64,000 nucleotides of DNA from Oxalobacteraceae bacterium AB_14. GTDB lineage: Bacteria; Pseudomonadota; Gammaproteobacteria; Burkholderiales; Burkholderiaceae_D. Under the pieces are notes generated by a model, which had not been told where the DNA came from, made no database searches, and saw only the letters and a program-made list of their open reading frames with translations. The stretch is from positions 2,934,664 to 2,998,663 of the forward strand of contig KB906724.1 of the NCBI GenBank assembly GCA_000381565.1. The letters run 5' to 3'. A program made the position numbers and the translations under genes. Shown one piece after another: positions 19,031 to 27,769 of this stretch (positions within the stretch are counted from its first letter, which is position 1; the number at the start of each line of letters is the position of its first letter).

Positions 19031-19414
19031 CTACAGCGTATGCGTGGCGCGCGAGGAACGCAGCGCCGCGCCGAGGATTTCTTCGATGCGCAGGCGGGCG
19101 CGCTGGCCGCTCTCGTCTTCCGGGAAGTGCACGCCTATGCCCTGCGCCTTGTTGTTATGCGCGCCGGGCGGCGTGATCCAGGCGACCTTGCCGGCGATCG
19201 GGTATTTGTTGACGTCGTCCATCAGCGCCAGGATCAGGTAGATCTCGTCGCCGATTTTGTAAGGCTTCTGGGTCGGCACGAACATCCCGCCGTTCTTCAG
19301 GAAAGGCATATAGGCCGCATACAGCGCGGCCTTTTCCTTGATGGCCAGCGACAATACCGTCGGCCGCGCCACGGCGGGCACGGTGTTCGGGTCGAGAGGG
19401 CTGGCAGCAGACAT
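19031..19414 (-). CDS. PilZ-domain protein of the tmk-holB operon
   Basis: This 127-residue protein covers a PilZ fold: LSLAIKEKAALYAAYMPFL, GGMFVPTQ, YKIGDEIYLILAL, and KVAWITPPGA. In type IV pilus PilZ proteins of this short kind the c-di-GMP-binding RxxxR motif is absent, and I see none here. The protein is therefore likely to act in pilus assembly (PilB/FimX contacts) rather than bind c-di-GMP. ATG 19414 is preceded by AAAGGGA. It follows holB by 10 bp, the standard order in beta- and gammaproteobacteria. Confidence 0.88.
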   Translation of the reverse strand: MSAASPLDPNTVPAVARPTVLSLAIKEKAALYAAYMPFLKNGGMFVPTQKPYKIGDEIYLILALMDDVNKYPIAGKVAWITPPGAHNNKAQGIGVHFPEDESGQRARLRIEEILGAALRSSRATHTL

Positions 19415-19424
19415 TAATTCCCTT

Positions 19425-20462
19425 TCAGGCGCAGCAGGCGGCGTAATCGAGCAACATATCCTCCAGGAACAGCTTGGGCGACAGCGGATGGTCGGCCGTC
19501 GCGCGGCGCTCGTTGGCGCCCTTGATCGCGGCCAGCAGGCGGCTGACGTGGATCTTGGCGGCCAGGCTGGCCAGCTCCTTCCGGTAACGCGGATAGTACC
19601 GGATGTTACCTGCCAGTTTGTAGGAAAACACATCATAAAGCCAGCGCTGCAACCATGAAACTTGTGCACTCAACGGCACTTTTTGCAGTTTGTCAGCAAC
19701 TTTCAACGCGCCTTCCACGCTGGGATGGGCCAGCAGTTGCAGCAATACTTCCAGATCGTCACGGTTGCCGACCTCGGCCTGCGCCATCGCCGCCAGCGGC
19801 GCGCCGCCCTGCTCGCGCAGCCAGCTGTCGGCGTCCGCCACGCCCTGCGACTTCAGCCAGGCCAGCGCTTCGGCGTGGCTCGGCATCGGCAGCGCGAACT
19901 TGCGGCAGCGCGACAGGATGGTCGGCAGCAGCCGGTCCAGGCTGTTGGAGGCCAGCAGGAACACCGTGCCCGGAGGCGGTTCTTCCAGCGTCTTCAGCAG
20001 CGCGTTGGAGGCCGGCATGTTTAGCGCCTCGGCCGGATACAGCACCACCACCCGCAGCCCCTGGCGGTGGGTGGAAATGTTCATGAAGTCCGCCAGGTTG
20101 CGGATCTGCTCGATCTTGATCTCTTTGGACGGCGCCTTGGCCGACTTGGCGCTGCTCTTCTTGGCCTCGCCGTCGCCCTCGTCGCCGTCGGCCGCAGGCT
20201 CGTCTTCCAGCGCTTCCGGCCGCACGCGGCGGTAGTCCGGATGGTTTTGCTGGGAGAACCAGCCGCAGGAAGCGCACTGGCCGCAGGCGTGGCCGTCCGG
20301 CAGCACGGCCTCGCACAGCAAGCCCTGGGCGAAGCGCTCGATGAAGTCGGACTTGCCTATCCCGGCGGCGCCATGAAACAGGATGGCGTGCGGCATGCGC
20401 TGGCGCAGCAGTTGCAGCTGCTGCCAGGACGCTTCCTGCCACGGATAGATGAAATTGCTCAT
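19425..20462 (-). CDS. holB: DNA polymerase III delta-prime subunit
   Basis: This 345-residue clamp-loader subunit has a P-loop-like GAAGIGKSDF (about residues 32-41). Zinc-module cysteines lie in CGQCASC and an earlier Cys, and the SRC motif is present in TILSRCRKFALP. An insertion of about 35 charged residues (about 88-122, rich in Asp, Glu, Ala and Lys) lies between the zinc module and the next helix and is longer than in E. coli. The protein helps load the beta clamp. It is the third gene of the operon mltG-tmk-holB-pilZ. Confidence 0.92.
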   Translation of the reverse strand: MSNFIYPWQEASWQQLQLLRQRMPHAILFHGAAGIGKSDFIERFAQGLLCEAVLPDGHACGQCASCGWFSQQNHPDYRRVRPEALEDEPAADGDEGDGEAKKSSAKSAKAPSKEIKIEQIRNLADFMNISTHRQGLRVVVLYPAEALNMPASNALLKTLEEPPPGTVFLLASNSLDRLLPTILSRCRKFALPMPSHAEALAWLKSQGVADADSWLREQGGAPLAAMAQAEVGNRDDLEVLLQLLAHPSVEGALKVADKLQKVPLSAQVSWLQRWLYDVFSYKLAGNIRYYPRYRKELASLAAKIHVSRLLAAIKGANERRATADHPLSPKLFLEDMLLDYAACCA

Positions 20463-20504
20463 TGTTTGGTATTCTGTTTTAAAACAAGCGCTTATGCAAT
20501 ACTT

Positions 20505-21128
20505 TTAAAGTGCAAGCAGTTCATCGAGGATGGTGGCGATCCGGACCTGGATGTCCGCAATGGACTGGGTCGAATCGATCACGCGGAAACGGGAGGCGAA
20601 CTGGGTGGCGCGGCGCAGATACTCGTTGCGGGTGGCGGCGAAGAAATCGGCCTTTTCCTGCTCGAACTTGTCGAGCGAGCGGGTGGCGTCGAGCCGCGCG
20701 CGCGCCACTTCCAGCGGCACGTCGAACAGCAGGGTCAGGTCCGGTTGCAGATGCGGATGCACCCACTGCTCCAGCGCCTCCAGCTTGGCCAGGTCCATGC
20801 CGCGGCCGCCGCCCTGGTAGGCGAAGCTGGCGTCGGTGAAGCGGTCGGAAATGGCCCAGGCGCCGCGCTGCAGCGCCGGCTCGATCACTTGTGCGATGTG
20901 CTCGCGGCGGCTGGCGAACATCAGCAGCGCCTCGGTTTCCAGGTGCATCTTTTCGTGCAGCACCAGTTCGCGCAACTTCTCGCCCAGCGGCGTGCCGCCC
21001 GGCTCGCGCGAGCTGACCAGGTCGACGCCGCGCGCCTTCAGATAGTCGCCGGCGAAGGCGATGTGGGTCGATTTTCCGGCGCCGTCTATGCCTTCGAACG
21101 TGATGAATTTACCGCGGTGTTGAGTCAT
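20505..21128 (-). CDS. tmk: Thymidylate kinase
   Basis: This 207-residue dTMP kinase has a P-loop in [11 protein letters not shown] (about residues 10-20), the DRx motif in [16 protein letters not shown] (about 95-110), and the substrate motif [14 protein letters not shown]. It makes dTDP for DNA synthesis. The start lies 14 bp after mltG and the stop 42 bp before holB, consistent with one operon. Confidence 0.94.
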   Translation of the reverse strand: MTQHRGKFITFEGIDGAGKSTHIAFAGDYLKARGVDLVSSREPGGTPLGEKLRELVLHEKMHLETEALLMFASRREHIAQVIEPALQRGAWAISDRFTDASFAYQGGGRGMDLAKLEALEQWVHPHLQPDLTLLFDVPLEVARARLDATRSLDKFEQEKADFFAATRNEYLRRATQFASRFRVIDSTQSIADIQVRIATILDELLAL

Positions 21129-21142
21129 GAATTCACTAAAAC

Positions 21143-22132
21143 TTATCTTTGAAACTTGTTCACTGCCCGATTGTGGTCGGTCAAATTATCGGAGAACTGG
21201 CTGGTGCCGTTGCCCTTGGAAACGAAATACAGCGCCTGCGTCTTGGCCGGCGACAGCGCCGCCGCCAGCGATTGCACGCCCGGCAAGGCGATCGGCGTCG
21301 GCGGCAAACCGGTGCGGGTATAGGTATTGTAAGGGGTGTCGGTCTCCAGGTCCGATTTATGGATCTTGCCGTCGTACTTGTTGCCCATGCCGTAGATCAC
21401 GGTCGGGTCGGTCTGCAGCAGCATGCCCAGCTTCAGCCGGTTGACGAACACGCCGGCGATCATGCCGCGCTCGGACTTTTGCCCGGTTTCCTTTTCGACG
21501 ATGGAGGCCATGGTCAGCGCCTCGTACGGCGTCTTGTACGGCAGCGCCGGATCGCGCTTGTCCCAGGCGTCGTTCAGGCGGCTCAGCAGCATGGCGTGCG
21601 CCTGCTTGTAAACCTGCAAATCGCTGGCGCCCTTGGCGAACAGATAGGTATCCGGGAAGAACAGCCCTTCCGGCAGATTGTATTCGGAGCCGATGGCGCG
21701 CATCACTTCCTTGTCCGACATGGCGACGGTATCGTGCTTCATGCCCTTGTGGGCGGCGATGGCGGCCCGCATCTGGCGGAAGGTCCAGCCTTCGATGATG
21801 GTCAGCTGCTCCTGCGCGAACTCGCCGCGCACCAGCTGGTCGATCAGGCGCAGCGGCGTGGTGCCGGGCTTGAGTTCGTAGGCGCCGGCTTTCAGCTTGC
21901 CGCTCTTGTTGGTCACGCGCGCCAGCAGGTTGAACAGCAAGGGTTCGATGGGCACGCCCGCTTCGGCGATCTGCTGGCCGGCGGCGTGGGCGCCGCTGCC
22001 GGGCGCGATGGTGAATTCAATGGCTTCGATCTCGTCGCCGATGATCGCGTGCTGCGACCAATACATGAAATAGCCGCCGGCGGCAATCGCCAGCATGATG
22101 CATAAGGTGATGATTTTTTTGATAAAAGCCAT
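21143..22132 (-). CDS. mltG: Endolytic murein transglycosylase MltG
   Basis: This is a 329-residue inner-membrane protein with one N-terminal membrane helix (about residues 4-22). A LysM-like segment precedes the YceG domain. The catalytic Glu lies in [11 protein letters not shown] (about residue 215), followed by [21 protein letters not shown] and [14 protein letters not shown]. It cuts nascent glycan strands and so sets their length. ATG 22132 is chosen because the membrane helix follows at once; an ATG at 22144 is possible. It is divergent from ygfZ, with a TATAAT at 22238-22243 on the ygfZ side. Confidence 0.9.
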   Translation of the reverse strand: MAFIKKIITLCIMLAIAAGGYFMYWSQHAIIGDEIEAIEFTIAPGSGAHAAGQQIAEAGVPIEPLLFNLLARVTNKSGKLKAGAYELKPGTTPLRLIDQLVRGEFAQEQLTIIEGWTFRQMRAAIAAHKGMKHDTVAMSDKEVMRAIGSEYNLPEGLFFPDTYLFAKGASDLQVYKQAHAMLLSRLNDAWDKRDPALPYKTPYEALTMASIVEKETGQKSERGMIAGVFVNRLKLGMLLQTDPTVIYGMGNKYDGKIHKSDLETDTPYNTYTRTGLPPTPIALPGVQSLAAALSPAKTQALYFVSKGNGTSQFSDNLTDHNRAVNKFQR

Positions 22133-22287
22133 TGTTAAAGCCATAGGGTTGGAACAAGTCGCACAGCTTGCCACTTCTTGGCACAGTCCGCCAGTGCGCG
22201 TTTTGCGCAGTATCCGACGCGATCCGTCCGACATCACTATAATGAGCCCGTAATGATAATGCTTTAATCGTCAAATTATTGGAAATT

Positions 22288-23304
22288 ATGTCTTCTTGGA
22301 ATGAACTTTTAGCTCAGCAAGCCCAGCCGCTGACCACCACCCAGCTCGCCGTGGGCTTTGTCGCGCCTATCGGCGACCAGGGCCTGATCGCGCTCGACGG
22401 CGAGGAATCGGCCAGTTTCCTGCACAGTCAGCTGACCAACGACGTCGAGCACCTGGGCCTGGGCGAAGTGCGCCTGGCCGGCTACTGCTCGCCCAAGGGC
22501 CGGCTGCTGGCCTCGTTCCTGATGTGGCGCAGCGCAACCACCATCTTCCTGCAACTGCCGCGCGAGATCCAGGCGCCGGTGCAGAAACGGCTGGCGATGT
22601 TCGTGCTGCGCGCCAAGACCAAGCTCAGCGATGCAAGCGAGTCGCCGGCCTATCAGCTTGTGCTGGGCCTGGGCGGCGGCATGGCCGAAGACGCGCTGCA
22701 AAACTGGTTCGACCCGCTGCCGGCCAAGCCGTTCAGCAAGGTCGACCATCCGCTGGGCACGCTGATCCGCGTGGCCGATGCGTTCGGCGCGCCACGCTAC
22801 CAGTGGCTGATGTCGGCCGAGGTCGCGCAGACCGTGGCGCCCGAACTGGCCGCCAAGTTGTCGGTCGGCCGCACCGACGCCTGGCATTTGTCGGAAATCC
22901 ATGCCGGCATTCCGCAGATCACCAAGGCCACGCAGGAACAATTCGTTCCGCAGATGATCAATTTCGAGCTGCTGGGCGCGGTCAACTTCAAGAAAGGCTG
23001 CTATCCGGGGCAGGAAATCGTCGCCCGCAGCCAGTATCTGGGCAAGCTCAAGCGGCGCACCACGCTGGTCAGCATCGCCGATGCGGCGGCTGCGGCCGGC
23101 GTCGAAGTGTTCGCCACCGCCGATCCCGAGCAGCCATGCGGCATGGTCGTCAACGCCGCCCCCAACGGCAAGGGCGGCATCGACGCGCTGGTCGAAATGA
23201 AGCTGGCCGCCATCGAAGCGGCCTCGGTCCGTCTCGGCTCGGCCGGCGGCGCACCGCTGACCTTCCTCGACATGCCCTACGTGCTGGACCCACTCGACCT
23301 CTAG
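22288..23304 (+). CDS. ygfZ: Folate-binding protein YgfZ, Fe-S cluster maintenance
   Basis: This 338-residue GcvT-like protein carries the YgfZ signature KGCYPGQEIVARSQYLGKLKRR (about residue 236 on), including the essential Cys. In E. coli, YgfZ uses tetrahydrofolate to support certain Fe-S enzymes, including the radical-SAM enzyme MiaB. The start is ATG 22288 (SSWNELL); an in-frame TTG at 22279 is less likely. A -10-like TATAAT is 45 bp upstream. The DUF4936 and NRDE genes follow closely. Confidence 0.9.
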   Translation: MSSWNELLAQQAQPLTTTQLAVGFVAPIGDQGLIALDGEESASFLHSQLTNDVEHLGLGEVRLAGYCSPKGRLLASFLMWRSATTIFLQLPREIQAPVQKRLAMFVLRAKTKLSDASESPAYQLVLGLGGGMAEDALQNWFDPLPAKPFSKVDHPLGTLIRVADAFGAPRYQWLMSAEVAQTVAPELAAKLSVGRTDAWHLSEIHAGIPQITKATQEQFVPQMINFELLGAVNFKKGCYPGQEIVARSQYLGKLKRRTTLVSIADAAAAAGVEVFATADPEQPCGMVVNAAPNGKGGIDALVEMKLAAIEAASVRLGSAGGAPLTFLDMPYVLDPLDL

Positions 23305-23305
23305 C

Positions 23306-23593
23306 ATGGATCTCTACATTTACTATCAGGTCAGGGATGCCGACGCGGCGTCCTTGCTGGCGGCGGTCGTCCCGATGCAGGCGGCGCTGGGCGCGCGGCA
23401 TGGCGTGGCGTGCCAGCTCAAGCGCCGTCCGGAAGCCAGGGATGGCAAGCAGACGTGGATGGAAGTGTACTCCGCCACGCCGGCCGGCTTCGCGTCCGCG
23501 CTGGATGAAGCCGTCGCACTGGCCGGCCTGTCGGCCTGGACCGCCGGCCCGCGTCACACCGAAATGTTTATGGATTTAGTCACATGTGCCTGA
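23306..23593 (+). CDS. DUF4936-family protein
   Basis: This 95-residue soluble protein begins MDLYIYYQVRD and is a small ferredoxin-like alpha/beta fold. DUF4936 members usually sit next to ygfZ and NRDE genes in betaproteobacteria, as here. The ATG begins 1 bp after the ygfZ stop, and the end overlaps the next gene by 10 bp, so translation is probably coupled. The function is unknown. Confidence 0.8.
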   Translation: MDLYIYYQVRDADAASLLAAVVPMQAALGARHGVACQLKRRPEARDGKQTWMEVYSATPAGFASALDEAVALAGLSAWTAGPRHTEMFMDLVTCA

Positions 23594-24327
23594 TCGTTTT
23601 TGCCTGGCGGGTCATCCCTGCGGTACCGCTGGTGGCGGCCGCCAACCGTGACGAGTTCTACCAGCGCGCCACCGCGCCGGCGGCGCCGTGGCCGGAGCAT
23701 CCGCAGATTTTCGCCGGCCGCGACCTGCAGGCCGGCGGCAGCTGGATGGGCATCACGCAGCCGGAGCCCGGCAGCAAGGCCTCGCGCTTTGCCGCCATCA
23801 CCAACATCCGCGCGCCGTCCGAGCACCGCGACAATGCGCCCTCGCGCGGCCATCTGGTGGCCGACTACCTGGCCGGCAACATGACGCCGCAGGAATACGT
23901 CGACGCCATCCGCGCCGACGCCGGCGCCTACAACGGCTTCAACCTGGTGCTGAGCGACGGCGACACGCTGATCTGGTTCTCCAACCGCGGCGACGGCGAC
24001 CCGCGCAACGGCAAGCCGCTGGAACCGGGCGTGTACGGCCTGTCGAACGCGCTGCTGGACGCGCCGTGGCCCAAGGTACTGAAAACCAAAGCGCAATTCG
24101 CCAGCCTGCTGTGCCTGGGCGCGCCGGACGACGCCTACTTCGAAATGCTGGCCGACACCACGCCCGCGCCCGACCAGCGCCTGCCGGAAACCGGCGTTCC
24201 GCTGGACCTGGAGCGCATGCTGTCGGCGGTGCGGATCGAGAGCCCGAGCTACGGCACCCGCACCTCCACCGTGGTCAAGCTCTATGCCGACGCGCCGGCG
24301 ACCTTGCAAGAGATGCTGATACACTAG
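23584..24327 (+). CDS. NRDE-family protein (TANGO2-like)
   Basis: This 247-residue protein starts MCLIVFAW and has the naming motif ANRDEFY (about residues 20-26), then GGSWMGIT. The N-terminal Cys2 is typical of Ntn-hydrolase-like folds, with the nucleophile exposed after Met removal. Eukaryotic TANGO2 belongs to the same family, and heme trafficking has been proposed for it. The role in bacteria is not settled. It is the last gene of the ygfZ operon. Confidence 0.85.
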   Translation: MCLIVFAWRVIPAVPLVAAANRDEFYQRATAPAAPWPEHPQIFAGRDLQAGGSWMGITQPEPGSKASRFAAITNIRAPSEHRDNAPSRGHLVADYLAGNMTPQEYVDAIRADAGAYNGFNLVLSDGDTLIWFSNRGDGDPRNGKPLEPGVYGLSNALLDAPWPKVLKTKAQFASLLCLGAPDDAYFEMLADTTPAPDQRLPETGVPLDLERMLSAVRIESPSYGTRTSTVVKLYADAPATLQEMLIH

Positions 24328-24531
24328 CCAGCCGGCCCGAGCGCCGATGGCCGCTCCGGCCAGCCTGAGAAAATTAAAGGGCGTACGTCATTGGGCAGCA
24401 GCCGGCTGCCAGGGTGCTGCGCGCGCGGGAGCAATTGGCGATTCCTGTATGAGTGCTGAAGCACATACAAGGCCATACTTGGGGTGTACGCTTCCTCATT
24501 GGGCAGCTGCCCTGACAAACAGGAGATCGCC

Positions 24532-24897
24532 ATGGAAACGACCGTATCGACACCCCGAGCAAACACAGTCGGCAACATGCAATCATGTATTGATGCCTGC
24601 TCATCCTGTCATCAAGTGTGCTTGCAAATGGCAATGACGCACTGCCTCGCACAGGGTGGGAAGCACGTGGAACCGACGCATTTCCGGTTGATGCTCAATT
24701 GCGCTGAAGTCTGCCAGACCTCGGTCAACTTGCAGCTGAGCCGTTCACAGTTTAGTGCTCAGCACTGTGAGTTTTGCGCCGCCGTTTGTGATGCCTGCGC
24801 TAACAGCTGCCGCCCACTCGACGGCATGGAGGAATGCGTACGCGCATGCGAGACATGCGCCGCAAGTTGCCGCAGCATGGCCATGACCCGGCACTAA
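24532..24897 (+). CDS. Cysteine-rich four-helix copper-binding protein (DUF326)
   Basis: This 121-residue protein has Cys repeats spaced as in the Csp/DUF326 family: CIDACSSCHQVC, CAEVC, CEFCAAVCDACANSC and CVRACETCAASC. In Csp proteins these cysteines line the core of a four-helix bundle and store many Cu(I) ions. No signal peptide is seen, which fits the cytosolic Csp3 branch. AGGAGA precedes the ATG. It stands alone, with 204 bp upstream containing no recognisable gene. Confidence 0.85.
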   Translation: METTVSTPRANTVGNMQSCIDACSSCHQVCLQMAMTHCLAQGGKHVEPTHFRLMLNCAEVCQTSVNLQLSRSQFSAQHCEFCAAVCDACANSCRPLDGMEECVRACETCAASCRSMAMTRH

Positions 24898-24942
24898 TCA
24901 TTTCACCATTTTCATCTTGAGCCGTGAATGCGCGTGCCATTA

Positions 24943-25056
24943 TTACTGCTGCTTCATGTAGGCGCAATGCGCTTCCAGCGTTTTCCACGGCGACGGCATG
25001 AAGCAGTTCAATACCAGCTTCAATTTGGGATCGAAATTCTCTACGACATGCGTCAT
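24943..25056 (-). CDS. Possible 37-residue small protein
   Basis: A short open frame starts at ATG 25056 with AAGGCG about 11 bp upstream and ends at TAA 24943. It encodes 37 residues, including MTHVVENFDPKLKLVLNCF, a second Cys near the end and a PSPWKTLE turn. It lies 11 bp downstream of the GNAT gene on the same strand, so it could be translated from that transcript. Base use resembles the neighbours. I do not recognise a family, and it could be the tail of a decayed gene. Confidence 0.35.
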   Translation of the reverse strand: MTHVVENFDPKLKLVLNCFMPSPWKTLEAHCAYMKQQ

Positions 25057-25067
25057 GACTGTGCGCC

Positions 25068-25502
25068 TTAAAAGGTCAACCGCATGTTGATGTGGGCGAT
25101 GCCTGCCTCGAGGAATTCGTCGCCGTCGATGGCGAAACCGTGGCGCTTGTAGAACGGCGCGGCGTGCGACTGCGCGCTCAGCACCACCTGCTTGTCGCCA
25201 CGGGCGCGCGCCTGCGCCATCAGCACCTGCAGCAAAGCGCCGCCGACACCGCTGCCACGCGCGAGCTGCCGCACCGCCATGCGGCCGATATGGCCGTCCG
25301 GCAGCAGGCGGCCGGTGCCGACTGGCGTGCCGCTCGCATCGTAGGCCACTGCGTGCAGGCAGACCGCATCCATATGGTCCATTTCCAGTTCGGCGGGGAC
25401 TTTCTGTTCTTCGACGAAGACTTCAAAGCGTATCAGCTTGGCGTCGGCGTTGAGGGTGCTCCAGTCTCCGGTGCGGATGTCGTGCTTGGCGGTGTTGGTC
25501 AT
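25068..25502 (-). CDS. GNAT N-acetyltransferase, ElaA-like
   Basis: This 144-residue single-domain acetyltransferase shows the ElaA/YkwB-like pattern: IRFEVFVEEQKVPAELEMDHMD, then GTGRLLPDGHIGRMAV, the acetyl-CoA loop RGSGVGGALL (about residue 87) and SAQSHAAPFYKRHGF. ATG 25502 (TNTAKHDIRTG) fits the family length. Upstream lies a scar with gene remnants, so its promoter may be recent. The substrate is unknown. Confidence 0.82.
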   Translation of the reverse strand: MTNTAKHDIRTGDWSTLNADAKLIRFEVFVEEQKVPAELEMDHMDAVCLHAVAYDASGTPVGTGRLLPDGHIGRMAVRQLARGSGVGGALLQVLMAQARARGDKQVVLSAQSHAAPFYKRHGFAIDGDEFLEAGIAHINMRLTF

Positions 25503-25513
25503 CGGCGTGCAGG

Positions 25514-25666
25514 CTAGTTGGGGGAAACGGGATTGTCGCATGCACGGTGCCACTCGAGGAAGGCCACGCAGACGCGCACCTTGGCCGAGCCGGCCAAGCG
25601 TTGCGGATACGCCGCCCGGACGTTGGCGTCCTGCGTGCAGTCGGGCAGCACCTGCACCAGAACGTG
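25514..25666 (-). pseudogene. 3' remnant of a LysR-type regulator gene
   Basis: The frame on the minus strand reads VLVQVLPDCTQDANVRAAYP, then QRLAGSAKVRVCVAFLEWH, and stops at 25514. This is the usual C-terminal end of LysR effector domains (leucine/valine-proline strand, then SAKVRxFVDFL). The rest of the gene is absent. The 5' break lies around 25,670, facing the remnant of a dehydrogenase gene on the other strand. Confidence 0.65.
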
Positions 25667-25701
25667 GCTGGACTTCCTCGGCAACGGCGACGCCAACTAC
25701 C

Positions 25702-25842
25702 GCGCCTCACGACGCCATCGTTACCGCCATCGAGACGCGGCGACTGGACGGCGAGCGCATGCCGGACATGGGCGGCAACGCCAGCACCACGGCGGCCGGG
25801 CAAGCCATCGCCGCGAACCTTGGGCCAGCTCTGGTGGCTTAG
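25702..25842 (+). pseudogene. 3' remnant of a tartrate/isopropylmalate dehydrogenase-like gene
   Basis: The plus-strand frame reads APHDAIVTAIETRRLDGERM, then PDMGGNASTTAAGQAIAANL, and stops at 25842. This matches the C-terminal end of the isocitrate/isopropylmalate dehydrogenase family, nearest to tartrate dehydrogenase (TtuC-like). Nothing upstream continues the enzyme. Its stop overlaps the stop region of the convergent kaiC-like gene by 4 bp. LysR and ttuC are commonly divergent neighbours, so one deletion explains both remnants. Confidence 0.65.
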
Positions 25843-27302
25843 TCCGGCAAGAATCCCGAGGGCGCCATAGGGCGTCCGGTCAGCAGCCCCGAGTATTGCG
25901 TAGCCGGCTCGCCCATGACGAGGCCGGACGGAGTAATATCGAAGAAGCGGATTTCCTTGCTGTGGTCGCTTGCGCGCACCTTGACCACCGAGATCACCCG
26001 TTCTAGCCGCCCTTCCAGTTCGACGTAACGCTGCATGACGATGGCGTCCGCCAGGAAGGCGTTGCCGTAGGAACTAAAGCGCAGCATCTCGTAGCGGTCT
26101 TCCAGCTCGGCAGTCATCAGCACCGTTACGCCCATTGCCGTCAGCACCGCCACCATGCGGTACAGCGACTCGCGGAAATCGTCGCGGAACGGCGAGGCCA
26201 GCGCCAGCTCGAAGCCGGACAACGAATCGATCACCACCCGCTTCGCCTGCAGGCGCTCGATCATCTCGACCAGGTCGTGCAGGATTTCATCGATCGACAG
26301 ATCCAGCGTGCGGGTGTTGATGACGCCCACCTTGCCGTTCTCGATCAGCGCATTCAAATGCTGACTGAGCAACTGGTTCGGACTCTTTTCAAAGGCGGCG
26401 ATCACACCAGCCTCGCCCCGGGCCACGCCTTCGGCCAGGAACTGCGTGGCCAGCACCGACTTGCCCGAGCCCGACGGCCCGACCAGCAGCAACGAATAGC
26501 CGGCCGGCACGCCGCCGCCCATCATCTGGTCCAGCTCAGGCAGGCCCATCGACAGCCGCTGGTTGCCGCCAATGGAAATTTGGCTGCCAGCCGCCTTCAA
26601 CATCGCGCGCGGGAAAATTTGCACGCCGCTATCGTTGATGCGGAAAGTGTGGACACCCAGGCTCTGCGCCTGCCCACGCATCTTGACCACCTGGATCTTG
26701 CGCACCAGCGCGTCGCGGTGCACCAGTTGCGACATCCAGATGATGCCGTCGGCCACCGTGAACACCGGGCTGGACTCGGCCTCCGGCGCCAGGTATTCGC
26801 CGATCAGGAAGGTGGTCGCCAGCCAGCTTGTCATCTGCATGCCCAGTTGCTGCACAAAGTGTTGCAGGCCGGCGGCGCCGCGCTCCATGCCCTGGGCCGA
26901 CTGCACCACCGAGCGGAAGGAGTCGACGAACACCAGGCTGGGCGCGAAATCGCGCACTTCGTCGGCGATGCGCGCCAGCACCCTGTCGAAATCGCCCTCC
27001 AGCAGGTCGGCTGCCAGGTTGACGAACTTGATCGACTGGTTGACCTTGCTGATATCGAAGAACGGGAACTGCTGCTGGTAGCGCAGCATCTTCAGCGGCG
27101 GCTCGCCCAGCACAGTAAAGAACAGCGCGCGCCGGTCCGGTCCCGCCAGAGAAAACATCATCTGGTGCGCCAGCGTGGTCTTGCCGCTGCCCGGCGTGCC
27201 CGCCAGCAGATTGAAGGAATACTCTGGGATCCCTCCCCCCAGCAGCTCGTCCAGGCCCGGCACACCCGTTGGCAGACGCTGAATTTTGACTTTATCGATC
27301 AT
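25839..27302 (-). CDS. KaiC/RAD55-family double ATPase
   Basis: This 487-residue protein has two RecA-like domains. The first has Walker A GTPGSGKTT (35-43) and Walker B-like LVFVDSF. The second has Walker A GPSGSGKS (275-282) and VVIDSLSGFE. After beta-strand 2 the KaiC catalytic Glu pair is reduced to LGEPP in domain 1 and FEKSP in domain 2. No kaiA or kaiB is nearby, so this is a KaiC-like signalling ATPase, not a clock protein by itself. Its start overlaps the stop of the small gene at 27299 by 4 bp. It is the last gene of the signalling cluster. Confidence 0.85.
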   Translation of the reverse strand: MIDKVKIQRLPTGVPGLDELLGGGIPEYSFNLLAGTPGSGKTTLAHQMMFSLAGPDRRALFFTVLGEPPLKMLRYQQQFPFFDISKVNQSIKFVNLAADLLEGDFDRVLARIADEVRDFAPSLVFVDSFRSVVQSAQGMERGAAGLQHFVQQLGMQMTSWLATTFLIGEYLAPEAESSPVFTVADGIIWMSQLVHRDALVRKIQVVKMRGQAQSLGVHTFRINDSGVQIFPRAMLKAAGSQISIGGNQRLSMGLPELDQMMGGGVPAGYSLLLVGPSGSGKSVLATQFLAEGVARGEAGVIAAFEKSPNQLLSQHLNALIENGKVGVINTRTLDLSIDEILHDLVEMIERLQAKRVVIDSLSGFELALASPFRDDFRESLYRMVAVLTAMGVTVLMTAELEDRYEMLRFSSYGNAFLADAIVMQRYVELEGRLERVISVVKVRASDHSKEIRFFDITPSGLVMGEPATQYSGLLTGRPMAPSGFLPD

Positions 27303-27706
27303 TGTTGTATTCCCTTAGCGACGGTGTTCACGATATCGTGCTCCCAGGCCGAACGCATGATTGCAGTGGTCAATGGCTCGCCGATCAGTTGGATCAGCGT
27401 GTCGATGAAAGTATTAAGCAAGGCGATGCTTGCCTCGGCGGCCAGCGCCGGCGCCTGGCGTTCCAGGCTGGTCCTCAGTTTCTCGAACCGCGGGTCGGCG
27501 TCGTCCGGCAACCAAGGGTGTTGAACACGCACCACGTGGATGCTGCGCGCGTACAGCGTATTGAAGCCCAGCCGTCCGATAATGGCGATCAATTCAATGG
27601 AAAGCCGTTCCCACAGCACTACGCTGTCCGCCGCGCCGGCGTCGGCGTCGGCGCGGCGCGTCACAGTGCGCGCTATTATCTGGTGCAGTTCGTCGTTAGT
27701 CGCCAT
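27299..27706 (-). CDS. Small helical protein, KaiC-coupled (paralog A)
   Basis: This 135-residue, mostly helical, soluble protein is of unknown function. It aligns along most of its length with the protein at 30921-31358. Shared positions include LW, then a Gly-x2-GF (GRLGF), L-x2-R, WL, and near the end LIGEPLTTAI with AW. Overlap with the KaiC gene implies fixed stoichiometry or direct interaction, as with the partner proteins of other KaiC-like ATPases. This is inferred from the layout. I know no domain name for it. Confidence 0.75.
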   Translation of the reverse strand: MATNDELHQIIARTVTRRADADAGAADSVVLWERLSIELIAIIGRLGFNTLYARSIHVVRVQHPWLPDDADPRFEKLRTSLERQAPALAAEASIALLNTFIDTLIQLIGEPLTTAIMRSAWEHDIVNTVAKGIQQ

Positions 27707-27769
27707 AGGTGAGGATATTCATTCAGTAAAGCGATAAGAATCGTTCGTACCGGAGAACCGGCAATCGCG

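Noticed and set aside
19415..19669. N-terminal extension of the PilZ protein
   Set aside because: It lies over the 3' part of holB in another frame, and a good ribosome-binding site exists at ATG 19414.
25839..27302. A circadian clock locus
   Set aside because: Only a KaiC-type ATPase is present. kaiA and kaiB are missing, so a clock is not supported; a signalling ATPase is the safer reading.
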